Assembly (NCBI RefSeq): GCF_009663685.2
Contig: NZ_RCOG02000032.1
Coordinates: forward strand, 373,382-437,381
Reading direction: 5' to 3'
Length of the DNA stretch: 64,000 nucleotides
Source of the DNA: Cupriavidus sp. U2
GTDB taxonomy: Bacteria; Pseudomonadota; Gammaproteobacteria; Burkholderiales; Burkholderiaceae
The position numbers and the translations under genes are program-made. The notes under the pieces were generated by a model. That model saw only the letters and a list, made by a program, of their open reading frames with translations. It searched no databases and was not told the origin of the DNA. This document shows, one piece after another, positions 24,291 to 32,830 of this stretch; within the stretch, counting starts at the first letter, position 1; each line of letters starts with the position of its first letter.

Positions 24291-24902
24291 ATGAAGATCG
24301 CCATCATTGGCGCCACGGGTAACGTGGGCAGCCGCTTGACCGATGAAGCCCTGCGCCGTGGCCACACCGTGACCGCCGTGGCCCGCCAGGCGTCGAAACT
24401 CCCCGCCCGGGAAGGCGTGACGGCACGTGACGTGGACGTGGCCGAGACATCGGACCTGGCCCATGCGCTGCGCGGCAGCGATGTCGTGATCAGCACGGTG
24501 CGCTTCCTGCAGACCAGCGCTGCGCAGATCGTGGCCGCGGTCAAGGCCGCTGGCGTCGAGCGGCTGCTGGTGGTAGGCGGCGCAGGCAGCCTTTTCGTGG
24601 CGCCCGGCGTGCAACTCGTCGATACGCCAAATTTCCCCGACGCCTACAAGGCCGAGGCTTTGGCGGGCCGCGACTTCCTCAATGCCCTGCGTGGCGAAAC
24701 GGCACTGGCGTGGACCTTCCTCTCGCCCTCGGCGCTGTTCACGCCGGGTGAGCGAACCGGGAAATTCCGTCTGGGGAACGACGATCTGCTTACCGCCGCC
24801 GACGGCAAGAGCTGGATCTCGATGGAAGACTATGCCATCGCCATGCTCGACGAAATCGAGCAGCCGAAGCATGTGCGGGAACGGTTCACGGTCGGGTACT
24901 GA
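24291..24902 (+). CDS. NAD(P)-binding oxidoreductase, atypical SDR (YwnB/NmrA-like)
   Basis: A 203-residue protein with an N-terminal Rossmann motif, KIAIIGATGNVGSRLTDEAL, followed by VTAVAR. The RLLVVGGAGSLF strand and the AWTFLSPSALFTPGERTG segment are typical of the atypical short-chain dehydrogenases annotated as NAD(P)H-binding or YwnB-like proteins. No catalytic Tyr-x-x-x-Lys is evident, so it may be a dehydrogenase of unknown substrate or a cofactor sensor. The ribosome binding site GAAGGAATCC precedes ATG 24291. Regulation by the adjacent Rrf2 protein is inferred from the shared operator. Confidence 0.85.
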   Translation: MKIAIIGATGNVGSRLTDEALRRGHTVTAVARQASKLPAREGVTARDVDVAETSDLAHALRGSDVVISTVRFLQTSAAQIVAAVKAAGVERLLVVGGAGSLFVAPGVQLVDTPNFPDAYKAEALAGRDFLNALRGETALAWTFLSPSALFTPGERTGKFRLGNDDLLTAADGKSWISMEDYAIAMLDEIEQPKHVRERFTVGY

Positions 24903-24922
24903 TCGCCGACCCGTGATGGACG

Positions 24923-24948
24923 CCCCACACCCGCGTGCGGGTGTGGGG
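24923..24948. terminator. GC hairpin between convergent genes
   Basis: The 12-bp arms CCCCACACCCGC (24923-24934) and GCGGGTGTGGGG (24937-24948) pair perfectly around GT. There is no T-run on either strand. It lies between the convergent oxidoreductase and phosphoribosyltransferase stops and resembles the hairpin at 52104-52127. Confidence 0.6.
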
Positions 24949-24962
24949 AACAAACGATACGC

Positions 24963-25532
24963 TTACGCGGCGCTATCGTCTTCCAGCAGGCTGGCGCGCT
25001 TGCCGCGCTTGAGCCAGGCAGCCAGATTGTGCGGGCGCAGCGTGTCGTATTCCTCGAACGGCTGATGGATCCACGGATTCGACGGCAGGAACGTCACGTG
25101 ATAGTCGGGCTCCACCTTCGAGCAGGCCTTGTACCAGAGCACGGCCGAGCGCACGTCGGTGACCGCGGGATAGCGCTCCTTCAGATGACGGCCCACGCGT
25201 TCCAGCGTGACGCCGGAATCGACCAGGTCATCCACGAGCAGGATCTTGCCCGACAGCTCGCCACGGGTCATCGTGATGTATTGCGCGATGTCCAGGTCGC
25301 CTTGCTGCGTGCCAGCGGCTTCGCGGTACGAACTCGTGGCCAGGATGGCCAGCGGCACATCGAAAATGCGGGACATCTGGTCGCCCACGCGCAGGCCGCC
25401 ACGGGCCAGGCACAGGATCTTGTCGAACTTCCAGCCCGACTCATGCACATTCAGCGCCAGGCGTGCGACCAGGCGGTGATACTCATCCCAGGAGACCCAC
25501 AGGTTCTCCTCGTCATTGGTTGGCAGGTTCAT
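24963..25532 (-). CDS. Purine phosphoribosyltransferase (xanthine-guanine/hypoxanthine type)
   Basis: A 189-residue type I phosphoribosyltransferase that salvages a purine base to its nucleotide using PRPP. The PRPP signature is ILLVDDLVDSGVTL. Also seen are ILCLARGGLRVGDQMSRIF (the pyrophosphate-loop region) and LWYKACSKVEPDY with the Lys that contacts the base, as in Gpt. The C-terminal WIHQPFEEYDTLRPHNLAAW is typical of Burkholderiales homologues placed after purA. The specificity (hypoxanthine, guanine or xanthine) cannot be fixed by sight. It is 134 nt after purA with a hairpin between. Confidence 0.88.
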   Translation of the reverse strand: MNLPTNDEENLWVSWDEYHRLVARLALNVHESGWKFDKILCLARGGLRVGDQMSRIFDVPLAILATSSYREAAGTQQGDLDIAQYITMTRGELSGKILLVDDLVDSGVTLERVGRHLKERYPAVTDVRSAVLWYKACSKVEPDYHVTFLPSNPWIHQPFEEYDTLRPHNLAAWLKRGKRASLLEDDSAA

Positions 25533-25579
25533 GGCGTATTTTCTTCAATTGGCCGGATCATTGGCCAGTGGATAAAGCA

Positions 25580-25602
25580 TCGGCCCGCATGTCGCGGGCC
25601 GA
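25580..25602 (-). terminator. Hairpin after purA
   Basis: The 9-bp arms TCGGCCCGC (25580-25588) and GCGGGCCGA (25594-25602) enclose 5 nt. Read on the minus strand it is followed by TGCTTTATCC, a weak T-rich tail. It may partly terminate or attenuate between purA and the phosphoribosyltransferase gene. Confidence 0.45.
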
Positions 25603-25666
25603 ATGGCTTTTGTGAGGCCGCGACGCTCATGGCGCCACGGTCATGCTCACGGATACTGCCGTCGCG

Positions 25667-27010
25667 TCAGGCGACCTGGTACGGATGGCGCAGCAGGATC
25701 GTCTCGTCGCGGTCCGGACCGGTCGAGATCATGTCGATCGGAATGCCCACCACTTCCTCGACGCGCTTCAGGTACACGCGCGCCTGTTCCGGCAGCGCGT
25801 CCCAGGTCTTCACGCCGAAGGTCGACTCGTTCCAGCCAGGGTATTCCTCGTAGATCGGCTTGCAGTTCGCCACGGCGTCCGAGCCGCGCGGCAGGATGTC
25901 CACCTGCTTGCCGTCGAGCTCATAGCCCACGCACAGGTTGATCGTTTCCAGACCGTCGAGCACGTCGAGCTTGGTCATGCACAGCCCCGACACGCCATTG
26001 ATCTGCACCGACCGCTTCAGCGCGGCGGCATCGAGCCAGCCCGTGCGGCGCGGACGGCCGGTCACCGAGCCGAATTCCTTGCCGACGTTGGCCAGGCGCA
26101 CACCCACGGCGTCCTGACGGGTCGGGTTGTCGTTGTCATACAGTTCGCTCGGGAACGGACCTGCACCCACGCGCGTGCAATAAGCCTTGGTGATGCCCAG
26201 GATGTAGTTCAGACGGCCCGGGCCCACGCCGGCACCGGCGGCGGCCGCACCGGCCACGCAGTTGCTCGACGTCACAAAGGGGTACGTGCCGTGGTCGACG
26301 TCCAGCAGCGTGCCTTGCGCACCTTCGAACATCAGGTTGCCGCCGGCCGCGTTCACCGCGTACAACTCGGCCGACACATCGGCCACCATCGGCTTCAGAC
26401 GCGGGGCGTAGGCCAGCATCTCGTCCAGGATCTGCTGGTAGTCCACCGCTTCGGCGCCCAGGTACTGGGTCAGCATGAAGTTGTGGAATTCGACGTTCTC
26501 GCGCAGACGCTCGGCGAAATGCTTCGGGTCGAACAGGTCCTGCACGCGCAGCGCGCGGCGCGCCACCTTGTCTTCGTAGGCCGGGCCGATGCCGCGACCG
26601 GTCGTGCCGATCTTGGCTGCGCCACGGCGAGCCTCGCGCGCCTTGTCGATGGCAACGTGGTACGGCAGGATCAGCGTGGTGGCTTCAGAGATGCGCAGGC
26701 GGTTCTGCACCTGCAGGCCAGCGCCTTCGAGCTCTTCGATTTCACGGAACAGCGCCTCGGGAGACAGCACCACACCGTTGCCGATATAGCAGACGGTGCT
26801 TTCGCGCATGATCCCCGACGGGATCAGTCGCAGAATGGTCTTCTTGCCGCCGATGATGAGCGTGTGGCCAGCGTTGTGGCCGCCCTGGAACCGCACCACG
26901 CCTTTTGCATGATCGGTAAGCCAATCGACGATTTTCCCTTTGCCTTCGTCACCCCACTGGGTTCCGATCACGACGACATTGCGTCCCTGGCCTACTGCGG
27001 ATGCGGACAT
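25667..27010 (-). CDS. purA: Adenylosuccinate synthetase
   Basis: It joins aspartate to IMP using GTP, the first committed step to AMP. The 447-residue protein carries the GTP/IMP loop VVVIGTQWGDEGKGK (12-26), VRFQGGHNAGHTL, the IMP-binding GTTGRGIGPAYEDK, and FEGAQGTLLDVDHGTYPFV. All are characteristic and the length is normal. The N-terminus MSASAVGQGRN is slightly extended. It lies 189 nt after hisZ, the same neighbour as in many betaproteobacteria. Confidence 0.98.
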   Translation of the reverse strand: MSASAVGQGRNVVVIGTQWGDEGKGKIVDWLTDHAKGVVRFQGGHNAGHTLIIGGKKTILRLIPSGIMRESTVCYIGNGVVLSPEALFREIEELEGAGLQVQNRLRISEATTLILPYHVAIDKAREARRGAAKIGTTGRGIGPAYEDKVARRALRVQDLFDPKHFAERLRENVEFHNFMLTQYLGAEAVDYQQILDEMLAYAPRLKPMVADVSAELYAVNAAGGNLMFEGAQGTLLDVDHGTYPFVTSSNCVAGAAAAGAGVGPGRLNYILGITKAYCTRVGAGPFPSELYDNDNPTRQDAVGVRLANVGKEFGSVTGRPRRTGWLDAAALKRSVQINGVSGLCMTKLDVLDGLETINLCVGYELDGKQVDILPRGSDAVANCKPIYEEYPGWNESTFGVKTWDALPEQARVYLKRVEEVVGIPIDMISTGPDRDETILLRHPYQVA

Positions 27011-27164
27011 GTTGAATTGGTCAGAAGGTTAAAAACGTATTCTACTCTCGTTGTTCGACGGTTCCGGGTTTTCACGAGTCCGCGTCACAGACGTTTGCCA
27101 TCCATTCCGGGCGATCATAGGCCACCACGGGCAGCAAACGTCATTTGAGAGCAGGTGGAAAAGC

Positions 27165-27184
27165 GCCGGCACGAAACGGCCGGC
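27165..27184 (-). terminator. Weak hairpin after hisZ
   Basis: GCCGGC at 27165-27170 and again at 27179-27184 (self-complementary arms) enclose 8 nt. On the minus strand it is followed by GCTTTTCC. It begins 15 nt after the hisZ stop, a plausible but weak terminator before purA. Confidence 0.35.
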
Positions 27185-27199
27185 ACCCAAATCAGCGAA

Positions 27200-28351
27200 T
27201 CAACGCGGCACTACGACCCACGCATCGCCCTGGCGCTGCAGCTGGCGGTCGCAGTTGAACTCGTCAAGCTCGTGCGTATGACCCGGCAGCGACTGGATCA
27301 CGATCTCGCCGGCCGCACGCAGCGTGGCAATGGTGGCGCGCAGGGCGGGATCGGCGTCCCACGGGGCAAAAATGGCCAGCGCACGGACTTCCACCGGCGA
27401 CAGGGCCGCCACCTCGCGCAGATCGAGCGAGAAGCCGGTCGCGGGTCGTGCACGCCCGAACGCCTCACCCACCTTGTCGTAGCGGCCGCCGCGCGCCACG
27501 TAGTTCGGCAGTCCCGACACATAGGCGGTGAACATCACGCCACTGTGATAGTGGTAACCGCGCAAATCCGACAGGTCGATGTTCACGCTGGCACCCCGCA
27601 CGTGACCGGCCAATGCGGCCAGTTCGTCGAGCGCGCGCCCGATGGCGGGGCTGGCCGGCAGCGTAGTACGCGCCCGTTCGATCACTTCCACGCCGCCATA
27701 CAGCGTCGGCAGCGCCAGCAGCGCCTTGCGCTCGGTCTCGGGCAGCCCTTCGGTCAGCTCGCGCAGGGCCGGCACATCCTTGGTTTCGAGTGCCGCAAAC
27801 AGTGCATCTTCGATGTTGCGCACCGACGGCAGCGCCGACAGCAATGCCTCGAGAATGCCCGCGTGGCACAGATCCAGCCGGATATCGGCCAGACCGGCAG
27901 CCTGCAACGCGGCCAGCATCAGTTCCTGAATTTCGACGTCGGCTTCCAGGCCGGCATGGCCGTAGATCTCGGCGCCGATCTGGATCGGCTCGCGCGTGGC
28001 GTGGAAACCTGCCGGGCGCGCATGCAGCACGTTGCCGGCGTAGCACAGGCGCGTCACGCCCGGGCGGTTCAGCAGGTGCGCGTCGATACGTGCCACCTGC
28101 GGCGTAATGTCGGCACGCAGCCCCATCGTACGGCCCGACAACTGGTCCACCAGTTTCAGCGTACGCAGGTCGAGGTCATGGCCGGTACCCGTCAGCAGCG
28201 ACTCCAGGTACTCAAGCATCGGGGGCATGACCAGCTCGTAGCCATAGGTGCGGAACAAGTCCAGCATGCGGCGACGCAGTTCTTCGATCTTGCGTGCCTC
28301 CGACGGCAGGACGTCGGCAATGTTTTCGGGCAGGAGCCAGCGGTTGGACAT
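27200..28351 (-). CDS. hisZ: ATP phosphoribosyltransferase regulatory subunit
   Basis: A 383-residue HisRS paralogue that lacks tRNA synthetase activity and forms the allosteric partner of short-form HisG in histidine biosynthesis. It retains the class II synthetase fold (WLLPENIADVLPSEARKIEELRR, MPPMLEYLESLLTGTGHDLDLRTLKLVDQLSGRTMGLR, GGRYDKVGEAFGRARPATGFSLDLR). The HisRS anticodon-binding domain is absent. ATG 28351 (MSNRWLLPEN) is chosen. The presence of hisZ implies a short HisG elsewhere in the genome. It lies between hflC and purA with hairpins on both sides. Confidence 0.93.
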   Translation of the reverse strand: MSNRWLLPENIADVLPSEARKIEELRRRMLDLFRTYGYELVMPPMLEYLESLLTGTGHDLDLRTLKLVDQLSGRTMGLRADITPQVARIDAHLLNRPGVTRLCYAGNVLHARPAGFHATREPIQIGAEIYGHAGLEADVEIQELMLAALQAAGLADIRLDLCHAGILEALLSALPSVRNIEDALFAALETKDVPALRELTEGLPETERKALLALPTLYGGVEVIERARTTLPASPAIGRALDELAALAGHVRGASVNIDLSDLRGYHYHSGVMFTAYVSGLPNYVARGGRYDKVGEAFGRARPATGFSLDLREVAALSPVEVRALAIFAPWDADPALRATIATLRAAGEIVIQSLPGHTHELDEFNCDRQLQRQGDAWVVVPR

Positions 28352-28410
28352 GGGGGTCTCTTCTATCAAAATCCGGGCCGGCGGAGCGCAAGCCCCTCCA
28401 GCCGGACAAA

Positions 28411-28430
28411 ACCCCGGCGGACCGGGGTTC
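28411..28430 (-). terminator. Intrinsic terminator after hflC
   Basis: The 8-bp arms AACCCCGG (28411-28418) and CCGGGGTT (28423-28430) enclose CGGA. On the minus strand the hairpin is followed by TTTTGT. It lies 62 nt after the hflC stop and probably ends the hfq-hflXKC transcript. Confidence 0.65.
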
Positions 28431-28492
28431 TGTCGAATGTTGCGTTTCAGGGCCCCCGCTTGCAGCAGGATGCCCGGTGCGCGCCGTGCGCG

Positions 28493-29398
28493 CTACTTCT
28501 TGCCGCCGCTGCCGGAAGCCGGCGCCGCGTTGCCGCCCGCCGACCGCATGTAGCGGAAGAAGTCCGAATTCGGCTCCAGCACCATCACGTTACCCTTGTC
28601 GCGGAACGTGTTGCGGTAGGCTTCCATGCTGCGCCAGAACTGCGCGAAGTTCGGGTCCTTGCCGAAGGCATCGGCGTAGAGCTGCGACGCCTTGGCATCG
28701 CCCTCGCCCTTGACAATCTGGGCGTCACGATACGCCTCGGCCAGCACCACCTCGCGCTGACGGTCGGCATCGGCACGGATTTTCTCACCTTCGGCGGCGC
28801 CCGTCGAACGCAGTTCATTGGCCACGCGCTTGCGCTCGGCTTCCATGCGACGATAGACCGACTCGCTGATCGCGGGCAGCAGGTCCACGCGCTTCAGGCG
28901 CACATCGAGGATTTCGACACCCACGGACTGCGCATACTCGGCCATGCCCAGGCGGATATTCTGCATGACCTTGTCACGCTCGCCCGCCACCACGTCGGCC
29001 ACGGTGCGCTTGCCGAACTCCTCGCGCGCCACGGCGTCGATACGCTGTGTCATGCGGTCCTGGGCGCCGCGGACGTTGCCCGCGAATGCCACGAAGAACT
29101 TCCGGGGATCGGTAATTCGCCATTTGACGAACCAGTCCACCACCATCGACTTCTTCTCGGCGGTCAGGAAACGCTCGCTGGCCGCCACGTCGATCGTCTG
29201 CAGGCGGCGGTCCATGAAGACCACGTTCTGCAGCGGCGGCGGCAGCTTGAAATGCAGGCCGGGCTCGCGCACCACCTGCTTGATCTCGCCGAAGGCAAAG
29301 ACCACGGCATATTGACGCTGATCGACCACGAACAGCATCGACGACACGACAGCCAGCAGGATAAACAGGCCGATGGCGAAGGAAATCAGTCGGTTCAT
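28493..29398 (-). CDS. hflC: HflC, regulator of FtsH protease
   Basis: A 301-residue SPFH/band-7 membrane protein that with HflK forms a large cage around FtsH and modulates its proteolysis. One N-terminal membrane segment (about residues 4-24, IGLFILLAVVSSMLFVV) precedes the band-7 domain (YAVVFAFGEIKQVVREPGLHFKLPPPLQNVVFMDRR). A coiled-coil with KRVANELRSTGAAEGEKIRADADRQ-like charged repeats follows. The C-terminus is Gly/Ala/Ser-rich ending GGKK. It starts 11 nt after hflK. Confidence 0.96.
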   Translation of the reverse strand: MNRLISFAIGLFILLAVVSSMLFVVDQRQYAVVFAFGEIKQVVREPGLHFKLPPPLQNVVFMDRRLQTIDVAASERFLTAEKKSMVVDWFVKWRITDPRKFFVAFAGNVRGAQDRMTQRIDAVAREEFGKRTVADVVAGERDKVMQNIRLGMAEYAQSVGVEILDVRLKRVDLLPAISESVYRRMEAERKRVANELRSTGAAEGEKIRADADRQREVVLAEAYRDAQIVKGEGDAKASQLYADAFGKDPNFAQFWRSMEAYRNTFRDKGNVMVLEPNSDFFRYMRSAGGNAAPASGSGGKK

Positions 29399-29409
29399 GA
29401 CGGGTCTCC

Positions 29410-30750
29410 TTAGCGAACGTCGCGGTCGCGGTTGCGCATCGACTCACGCGAACGGATGTCCGGCGTGGGCGTGTCGGTCGTGGCCGGCGTGCTCGCGCCT
29501 GGCGCCGATGCAGGCGCCGCAGCTTGCGGCAACTGCGACATCAGCTTGTCCAGCGGCAGGTACAGCAGGTTGTTGCCCGCCTTGGCGTCGACGAGGATCT
29601 TGTTCGCGTTGCTGTAAATCTGCTGCATGGTCTCCAGATAGATACGGTCGCGCGTCACTTGCGGCGCCTTGGCATATTCGGTCTGCACCGAGCGGAAGCG
29701 CGCGGCGTCACCCTCGGCCTGTGCCACCACACGGGCACGGTAGGCTTCCGACTCTTCCTTCAGGCGCGCCGCGGTGCCCCGGGCACGCGGCAGGATGTCA
29801 TTGGCGTAAGCCTGGCCCTCGCTGATCGCGCGCTCGCGATCCTGACTGGCCTTGTTCACGTCATCGAACGCGGCCTGCACCTGCTCGGGCGGCTGCACGC
29901 TCTGCACGTTGACGGAGATCACGCGGATACCGGTCTTGTAAGCGGTCAGAATCGACTGGATCGACTTCGCCAGGCCCTGGGCGATCTGCTCGCGATTCTC
30001 GTAGAGCACCGCGTCCATCTTGTTGCGGCCCACGATCTCGCGCACCGACGTCTCGGCGGCCTGCGTCACCAGTTCTTCATCGCCACCGCGATCGGTCTTG
30101 TTGTAGAACAGGAATTCGCTGGCGTCCTGGATGGCGTACTGCACCGTGAAGCGGACGTCGATAATGTTCTCGTCCTGCGTCAGCATCGACGAGTCCTTGA
30201 GGTTGCTGTCCTTGATCGACGTGGCGCGGCCGACTTCCACCGAGCGCACCGCCGACAGGTTCACCACCTCGGCCGACTGGATCGGCCACGGTGCGCGCCA
30301 GTTGATACCGGGGCCCGTGGTGTACTTGAACTTGCCGAACTGCAGGATCACGGCGGTCTGGCCTTCCTGCACCATGAAGAAGCCGCTGGCCAGCCAGATG
30401 CCGACCACGGCCGCGACGATCACGCCGACACCGACGTTCGAGCCCTTGCCCGGCGGACGCGAGCCAAAACCATTGCCCTGCCCCCCACCGCCATTCTCCT
30501 TGCGGCCCAGCAGCCCGTTCAGGCGGCGGTTGAAGTCACGCCACAGCTCGTCCAGATCGGGCGGGCCGTCCTGCGGACGCTGGTTCTGCTGGCGACCTTT
30601 GTCCTTGTTGTCTTCATCGTCCTGTCCGTTACGACCCCAGCGCGGGTCGTTCAACGAGAAGATGGCGCGCAGGCGCGGCCAGCGAGCAAGCCGCGCGGCG
30701 CGGCTGCCTGGCACGAAGTGCGAGTCAGGATTCCGAGGGAACAGGGGCAT
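29410..30750 (-). CDS. hflK: HflK, regulator of FtsH protease
   Basis: A 446-residue partner of HflC. An unusually long hydrophilic N-terminal region (about 100 residues; FSLNDPRWGR, then a Gly/Asn-rich stretch) precedes one membrane segment (VIVAAVVGIWLASGFFMV) and the SPFH domain (VQEGQTAVILQFGKF, TGPGINWRAPWPIQ). A coiled-coil and a Pro/Ala/Thr-rich tail follow. The ATG at 30750 (MPLFPRN) is preferred; a GTG 3 codons upstream is also possible. The order hflX-hflK-hflC matches E. coli. Confidence 0.95.
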   Translation of the reverse strand: MPLFPRNPDSHFVPGSRAARLARWPRLRAIFSLNDPRWGRNGQDDEDNKDKGRQQNQRPQDGPPDLDELWRDFNRRLNGLLGRKENGGGGQGNGFGSRPPGKGSNVGVGVIVAAVVGIWLASGFFMVQEGQTAVILQFGKFKYTTGPGINWRAPWPIQSAEVVNLSAVRSVEVGRATSIKDSNLKDSSMLTQDENIIDVRFTVQYAIQDASEFLFYNKTDRGGDEELVTQAAETSVREIVGRNKMDAVLYENREQIAQGLAKSIQSILTAYKTGIRVISVNVQSVQPPEQVQAAFDDVNKASQDRERAISEGQAYANDILPRARGTAARLKEESEAYRARVVAQAEGDAARFRSVQTEYAKAPQVTRDRIYLETMQQIYSNANKILVDAKAGNNLLYLPLDKLMSQLPQAAAPASAPGASTPATTDTPTPDIRSRESMRNRDRDVR

Positions 30751-30857
30751 GTAGGGCACGGGTCCGGGAAAGTTTGGAACAGGGGGATTCTAGCAGCCAT
30801 CTTGATCACTTTTGCTCAAATTCCCCCAATCGGCACGCCATTCGCAGCGAACGGCTA

Positions 30858-32114
30858 TCAGTCTGGGTGGTCCGCACCCCGGTCCGGGCTGCTTTTGGCG
30901 CCCTCGCTGGGGTCCTCGGCGTCCCAGTCATCGTCAGCCGCCGGGGGCGCAATGCCCGCCAGCCGCGGATCGAAGGGCGCCGGCTCGTCCGGCCGCGAAG
31001 CCAGCCACTGGGCAACTTCCACCACGGCTTCCCGCAAGGCATCGAGACCGAGCCCGTCGCGCGCCGAAATGAACACGCGCGTCGGCACGCCGTCTTCGTT
31101 GCGCTCGATGCGAGGGCCCTGCTCCAGCAGTTCCGGCGCCGCATCGATCTTGTTCATCACCACGATCTGCGCGATGTCCAGGGCGTTGATTTCCGCCAGT
31201 ACGCGGTTCACCTGCTCGATCTGCTCATGGCGCACGGGGCTCGACGCGTCCACCACGTGCAGCAGCAGGTCGGCATGGACCGTTTCGTCCAGCGTGGCGC
31301 GGAACGCCGCGACCAGTTGCGTCGGCAAGTCGCGGATGAAGCCGACCGTATCGGACAGCACCACATTGCCGATTCCATCCAGAAACAGCCGGCGCGACGT
31401 GGTGTCGAGCGTGGCGAACAGCTGATCGGCCGCATACGCCCGCGCCTTGGTCAGCGCATTGAACAGCGTCGACTTTCCTGCGTTGGTATAGCCGACCAGC
31501 GAAATGCTGAGCGTATCGTTACGGGCGCGGGCGCGGCGCTGCGTATGGTGCTGGCGCTGCAGGCGCGCCAGATCGGTCTTGAGCCGCTTGGCGCGGTCAT
31601 CGAGCATCCGGCGATCCAGTTCGAGCTGTCGCTCGCCAGGGCCGCCGCGCATGCCGATACCGCCCTTCTGGCGCTCAAGGTGGCTCCACGCCCGCACCAG
31701 GCGCGACGCCTGGTATTGCACCTGGGCCAGTTCCACCTGCACCTTGCCCACGTGGCTTTGCGCACGCTGGCCGAAGATATCCAGGATCAGGCCAGTACGG
31801 TCGATCACGTGACGCCCCAGGAATCGCTCCAGGTTACGTTGCTGGGCCGGGCTCAGTGCGTGGTTGAAGACGACCACATCGGCATCCAGGGCGTCCGCCG
31901 CCTCCTTGAGCTCCTCCGCCTTGCCCGAACCGATGAACAGCGCCGGATCGGGGCGCGATCGCTTGCCGGTCAGGGTATGTACGGGCACCGAGCCGGCCGT
32001 GGAGGTCAGCAGCGCCAGTTCGGAAAGGCTTTCCTGGAAGTCATGCTTGCCGAAATCCACGCCGACAAGGATCGCGCGCGAAGGATCGGTCTGGGAGGTA
32101 GCTCTGGGTTGCAA
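30858..32114 (-). CDS. hflX: Ribosome-associated GTPase HflX
   Basis: A GTPase that binds the 50S subunit and rescues stalled or heat-damaged ribosomes. The 418-residue protein has the HflX-specific N-terminal domain (ILVGVDFG, DPALFIGSGKAEEL, FNHALSPAQQRNLERFLG), the GGIGMRGGPGERQLELDRR linker helix, and a G domain: GYTNAGKSTLFN (G1), LSDTVGFIRDLP (G3), NKID (G4). The frame appears to start at TTG 32114; no ATG or GTG lies nearby in frame, so the start is the least certain point. The acidic C-terminal tail (about 40 residues) is Asp/Pro-rich. Confidence 0.94.
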   Translation of the reverse strand: MQPRATSQTDPSRAILVGVDFGKHDFQESLSELALLTSTAGSVPVHTLTGKRSRPDPALFIGSGKAEELKEAADALDADVVVFNHALSPAQQRNLERFLGRHVIDRTGLILDIFGQRAQSHVGKVQVELAQVQYQASRLVRAWSHLERQKGGIGMRGGPGERQLELDRRMLDDRAKRLKTDLARLQRQHHTQRRARARNDTLSISLVGYTNAGKSTLFNALTKARAYAADQLFATLDTTSRRLFLDGIGNVVLSDTVGFIRDLPTQLVAAFRATLDETVHADLLLHVVDASSPVRHEQIEQVNRVLAEINALDIAQIVVMNKIDAAPELLEQGPRIERNEDGVPTRVFISARDGLGLDALREAVVEVAQWLASRPDEPAPFDPRLAGIAPPAADDDWDAEDPSEGAKSSPDRGADHPD

Positions 32115-32339
32115 GCGGGTGGACGCGAAGCGCCGGAAAAATAGGTTGGAAAACGGGGTTGGAACCGATTGTCAAGACAATGGCAGGCCGCGCTGCGGCA
32201 AGCTGTCGCACACCAGCGCCATGGGGCTCGGTGACGGATGCAGGCTGGATCGGGAACCGGATTCGGAAGATGCCGACCGGTCAGGGCAGCGCCGGCGGCG
32301 CAGGCCGGAGAACAGCTGGGGCGGGAACGTGCAGCGTGA

Positions 32340-32361
32340 CGGCCGCATGCGGATGCGGCCG
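32340..32361 (-). terminator. Hairpin after hfq
   Basis: The 9-bp arms CGGCCGCAT (32340-32348) and ATGCGGCCG (32353-32361) enclose GCGG. It lies 18 nt after the hfq stop, within the 265-nt spacer to hflX. No T-run follows, so it may be an mRNA-stabilising or attenuating hairpin that raises hfq over hflX output. Confidence 0.5.
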
Positions 32362-32379
32362 CCCACAAACGAGGAAAAA

Positions 32380-32619
32380 TCAGGCCTCGGAAGAATCATC
32401 CACACGGAAATTCACCGCGCGCGCCGGCACGACGGTAGAAATCGCATGCTTGTACACCATTTGCGTCACGGTGTTACGCAACAGCACGACATATTGGTCG
32501 AACGACTCGATATTGCCTTGCAGCTTGATGCCATTGACGAGGTAGATGGAAACCGGCACGTGCTCTTTGCGCAGCGCGTTCAGGAACGGGTCTTGTAGCA
32601 ATTGCCCTTTGTTGCTCAT
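32380..32619 (-). CDS. hfq: RNA chaperone Hfq
   Basis: A 79-residue Sm-like protein forming the hexamer that pairs small RNAs with mRNAs. Proximal-face residues are present: Gln9-Asp10, Phe40-Asp41, and the Sm2 motif YKHAIST (56-62) with Lys57-His58. The C-terminal tail is very short and ends in acidic DDSSEA, as in other betaproteobacteria. ATG 32619 is preceded by GGAG 6 nt upstream. The 211-nt spacer to der contains a GGGGAC-GAAA-GTCCCC hairpin (32657-32672) and should hold the promoter. Confidence 0.98.
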   Translation of the reverse strand: MSNKGQLLQDPFLNALRKEHVPVSIYLVNGIKLQGNIESFDQYVVLLRNTVTQMVYKHAISTVVPARAVNFRVDDSSEA

Positions 32620-32830
32620 GGCACACTCCAAAATTATAGATTTAGTGATGGATCATGGGGACGAAAGTCCCCGGTTCAAGTCAGTTGGCGCAAAAACGCG
32701 CCAGAAAAAAGATCAAAACGGTACCAAGCTGGCATCAACGCAGCAGGGCTACCCCTGCTACTCGTGAATTTAGCCGCAGTTCCAAACGAACGCAAACGAA
32801 ACTTCGGACGAGGAACGGCACCTTTTGGGC

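Noticed and set aside
27155..29413. Plus-strand frame of about 750 codons opposite hisZ and hflC
   Set aside because: Antisense to two certain genes, no conserved motif, and no start signal.
32633..32638. TATAAT on the minus strand before hfq as its -10
   Set aside because: Transcription would start inside the ribosome binding site, 7 nt before the ATG, and no -35 is visible at the right distance.
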